From positions 1-6,456 of the forward strand of contig CAJVYO010000103.1 in the NCBI GenBank assembly GCA_913009515.1: DNA of 6,456 bases. The letters are read 5' to 3'. The stretch's first letter is position 1, and every line of letters begins with the position of its first letter. Positions 5,295 to 6,456 of the stretch are shown piece after piece. The position numbers were made by a program, and so were the translations under genes. This DNA comes from an uncultured Methylococcaceae bacterium (GTDB taxonomy: Bacteria; Pseudomonadota; Gammaproteobacteria; Methylococcales; Methylomonadaceae). The notes beneath the pieces were generated by a model that did no database searches, was not told where the DNA came from, and was given only the letters and a program-made list of their open reading frames with translations.

Positions 5295-6456
5295 ACGTCC
5301 GTATTTATCTTCAAAACGCACAATATCATCTTCGCCTAAATAACTACCGGTTTGTATTTCTACAATTTCCAAAGGAATAACCCCCGGATTTTCTAAACGG
5401 TGTACCACGCCTAATGGAATATAAGTCGATTCATTTTCAGCTAATAATAGTGTTTCATCACCTTTAGTGACCAAAGCCGTACCTTTGACTACCACCCAAT
5501 GTTCCGCACGATGATGGTGTTTTTGCATCGATAATTTCGCACCCGGCTTTACTACAATATGCTTGGTTTTGTAACGCTCGCCGCTATCCACTGAATCATA
5601 ATGCCCCCAAGGACGATAACCTTTACGATGTACCGAGGCTTCCGAACGCTGGCCAGCTTTTAACTGAGCAACAATTTTCTTTACATCTTGTACTTTATCT
5701 TTGGCCGTCACCATCACTGCATCAGCTGTTTCAACAATGACCACATTGTCCATACCCACCACAGTCACTAACTTATTTTCTGAGTGGACAAAAGAATGAT
5801 GCGTATCAATTGCCAACACATCACCGGTCAATGCATTGCCTGAATCATCTTTATCTTTCACTTCCCATAAAGCTGACCACGACCCAACATCATTCCATGC
5901 TGCATCCAATGGAATCACCACAGCTTTATCCGTTTTTTCCATCACCGCATAGTCAATAGAATCATCAGGACATTGCTCAAACCATTCTTTATTTAAACGA
6001 ATAAAATCCACATCCGTTTCTGCATGTTGAAAAGCCTTTTCACAAGCCGTCAACATTTCAGGGGCATATTGCTGTAAGGCAGCTAAATAAGCACTGGCTT
6101 TAAATGCAAACATGCCACTATTCCAATAGTAATCACCGCTGTCTACATAAGATTGAGCCAGTTCTGCATTAGGTTTTTCAACAAATTCAGCCACTGAAAA
6201 CGCATGTTTTTTTTGTTTGCCTTCACGTTTAATATAGCCATAGCCGGTTTCCGCAGCAGTCGGCACAATGCCAAACGTCACTAAGTAATCATCTTTAGCT
6301 AATGCCGCCGCCTTTAAAATCGCGGCTTGAAATGCCTCAATATCTTCAATCACATGATCGGCAGGTAATACTAATAAAATATCATCAGGCTTGCTCGCCG
6401 CCAATGCTGCCATCGCAACAGCAGGGGCTGTATTTTTACCTATAGGCTCTAAAATA
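5289..6456 (-). CDS. manC: mannose-1-phosphate guanylyltransferase / mannose-6-phosphate isomerase, N-terminus cut off
   Basis: This bifunctional type II enzyme converts fructose-6-P to mannose-6-P and joins mannose-1-P to GTP to give GDP-mannose, the precursor of many capsules, exopolysaccharides and O-antigens (family names AlgA, ManC, CpsB, XanB). The frame is open to the right edge; residues upstream of the Met at 6413 read ILEPIGKNTAPAVA, a conserved internal block, so that Met is not the start and roughly the first 80 residues, including the GxGxRLWP nucleotide-binding loop, are missing. Numbered from that Met: LPADH at 16-20, FVEKP at 77-81, YWNSGMF at 96-102, and WNDVGSW at 173-179 belong to the transferase. 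A linker leads to the C-terminal cupin isomerase domain starting at RPWG (267-270), with QKHHHRAEHW at 297-306 (metal-ligand histidines), PLGVVHRLENPG at 333-344 and GSYLGEDDIVR at 356-366. Both activities look intact in what is visible. The full length would be near 470, as is usual. Confidence 0.95.
   Translation of the reverse strand, partial: ILEPIGKNTAPAVAMAALAASKPDDILLVLPADHVIEDIEAFQAAILKAAALAKDDYLVTFGIVPTAAETGYGYIKREGKQKKHAFSVAEFVEKPNAELAQSYVDSGDYYWNSGMFAFKASAYLAALQQYAPEMLTACEKAFQHAETDVDFIRLNKEWFEQCPDDSIDYAVMEKTDKAVVIPLDAAWNDVGSWSALWEVKDKDDSGNALTGDVLAIDTHHSFVHSENKLVTVVGMDNVVIVETADAVMVTAKDKVQDVKKIVAQLKAGQRSEASVHRKGYRPWGHYDSVDSGERYKTKHIVVKPGAKLSMQKHHHRAEHWVVVKGTALVTKGDETLLLAENESTYIPLGVVHRLENPGVIPLEIVEIQTGSYLGEDDIVRFEDKYGRS

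Noticed and set aside
6411..6413. Met at 6413 as the true start of manC
   Set aside because: The frame stays open to the window edge and the upstream residues match the conserved EPxGxNTAPA block found well inside the family, so the gene begins outside the window.
1..6456. Mobile element, CRISPR array, tRNA or rRNA
   Set aside because: No transposase or integrase reading frame, long terminal repeats, regularly spaced repeats or tRNA-like cloverleaf was seen; the genes are closely packed and similar in base composition.

Overview
The window is AT-rich (roughly 40% GC by eye) and carries six protein-coding genes, two of which run off its edges. DksA, BioA and a bifunctional ManC-type enzyme, together with a Gram-negative envelope (outer-membrane barrel, Sec-type signal peptides, Cache/PAS/GGDEF sensor), point to a gammaproteobacterium. 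The combination fits low-GC Methylococcales or related lineages, but that placement is an impression and is not proven by anything in the sequence.

Layout. Bases 1-3350 hold a tightly packed minus-strand cluster, read from right to left. First comes a small secreted PstS-like binding-protein fragment (142 aa). Next is a 406-aa outer-membrane beta-barrel protein whose ATG shares one base with the preceding stop. Last is a membrane-bound Cache-HAMP-like-PAS-GGDEF protein that starts 3 bases after the barrel stop and is cut by the left edge. A 179-bp divergent intergenic region (3351-3529) contains promoter-like elements on both strands and several short palindromes. On the plus strand dksA (3530-3967) is followed after 34 bp by bioA (4002-5294), which starts with GTG and has no recognisable ribosome binding site. 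On the minus strand manC converges on bioA, overlaps its end by 6 bp, and is cut at its N-terminus by the right edge.

How the genes fit together. The minus-strand trio looks like one transcription unit that joins a periplasmic binding-type protein, a barrel and a transmembrane c-di-GMP-type sensor. The attractive but untested reading is an envelope sensing module that reports an extracellular or periplasmic solute to a diguanylate cyclase. dksA (ppGpp-dependent transcription control), bioA (biotin synthesis) and manC (GDP-mannose supply for polysaccharides) are housekeeping or envelope genes with no obvious functional link to each other. No tRNA, rRNA, CRISPR array, insertion sequence or convincing intrinsic terminator was seen. 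No stretch longer than 300 bp lacks a gene.
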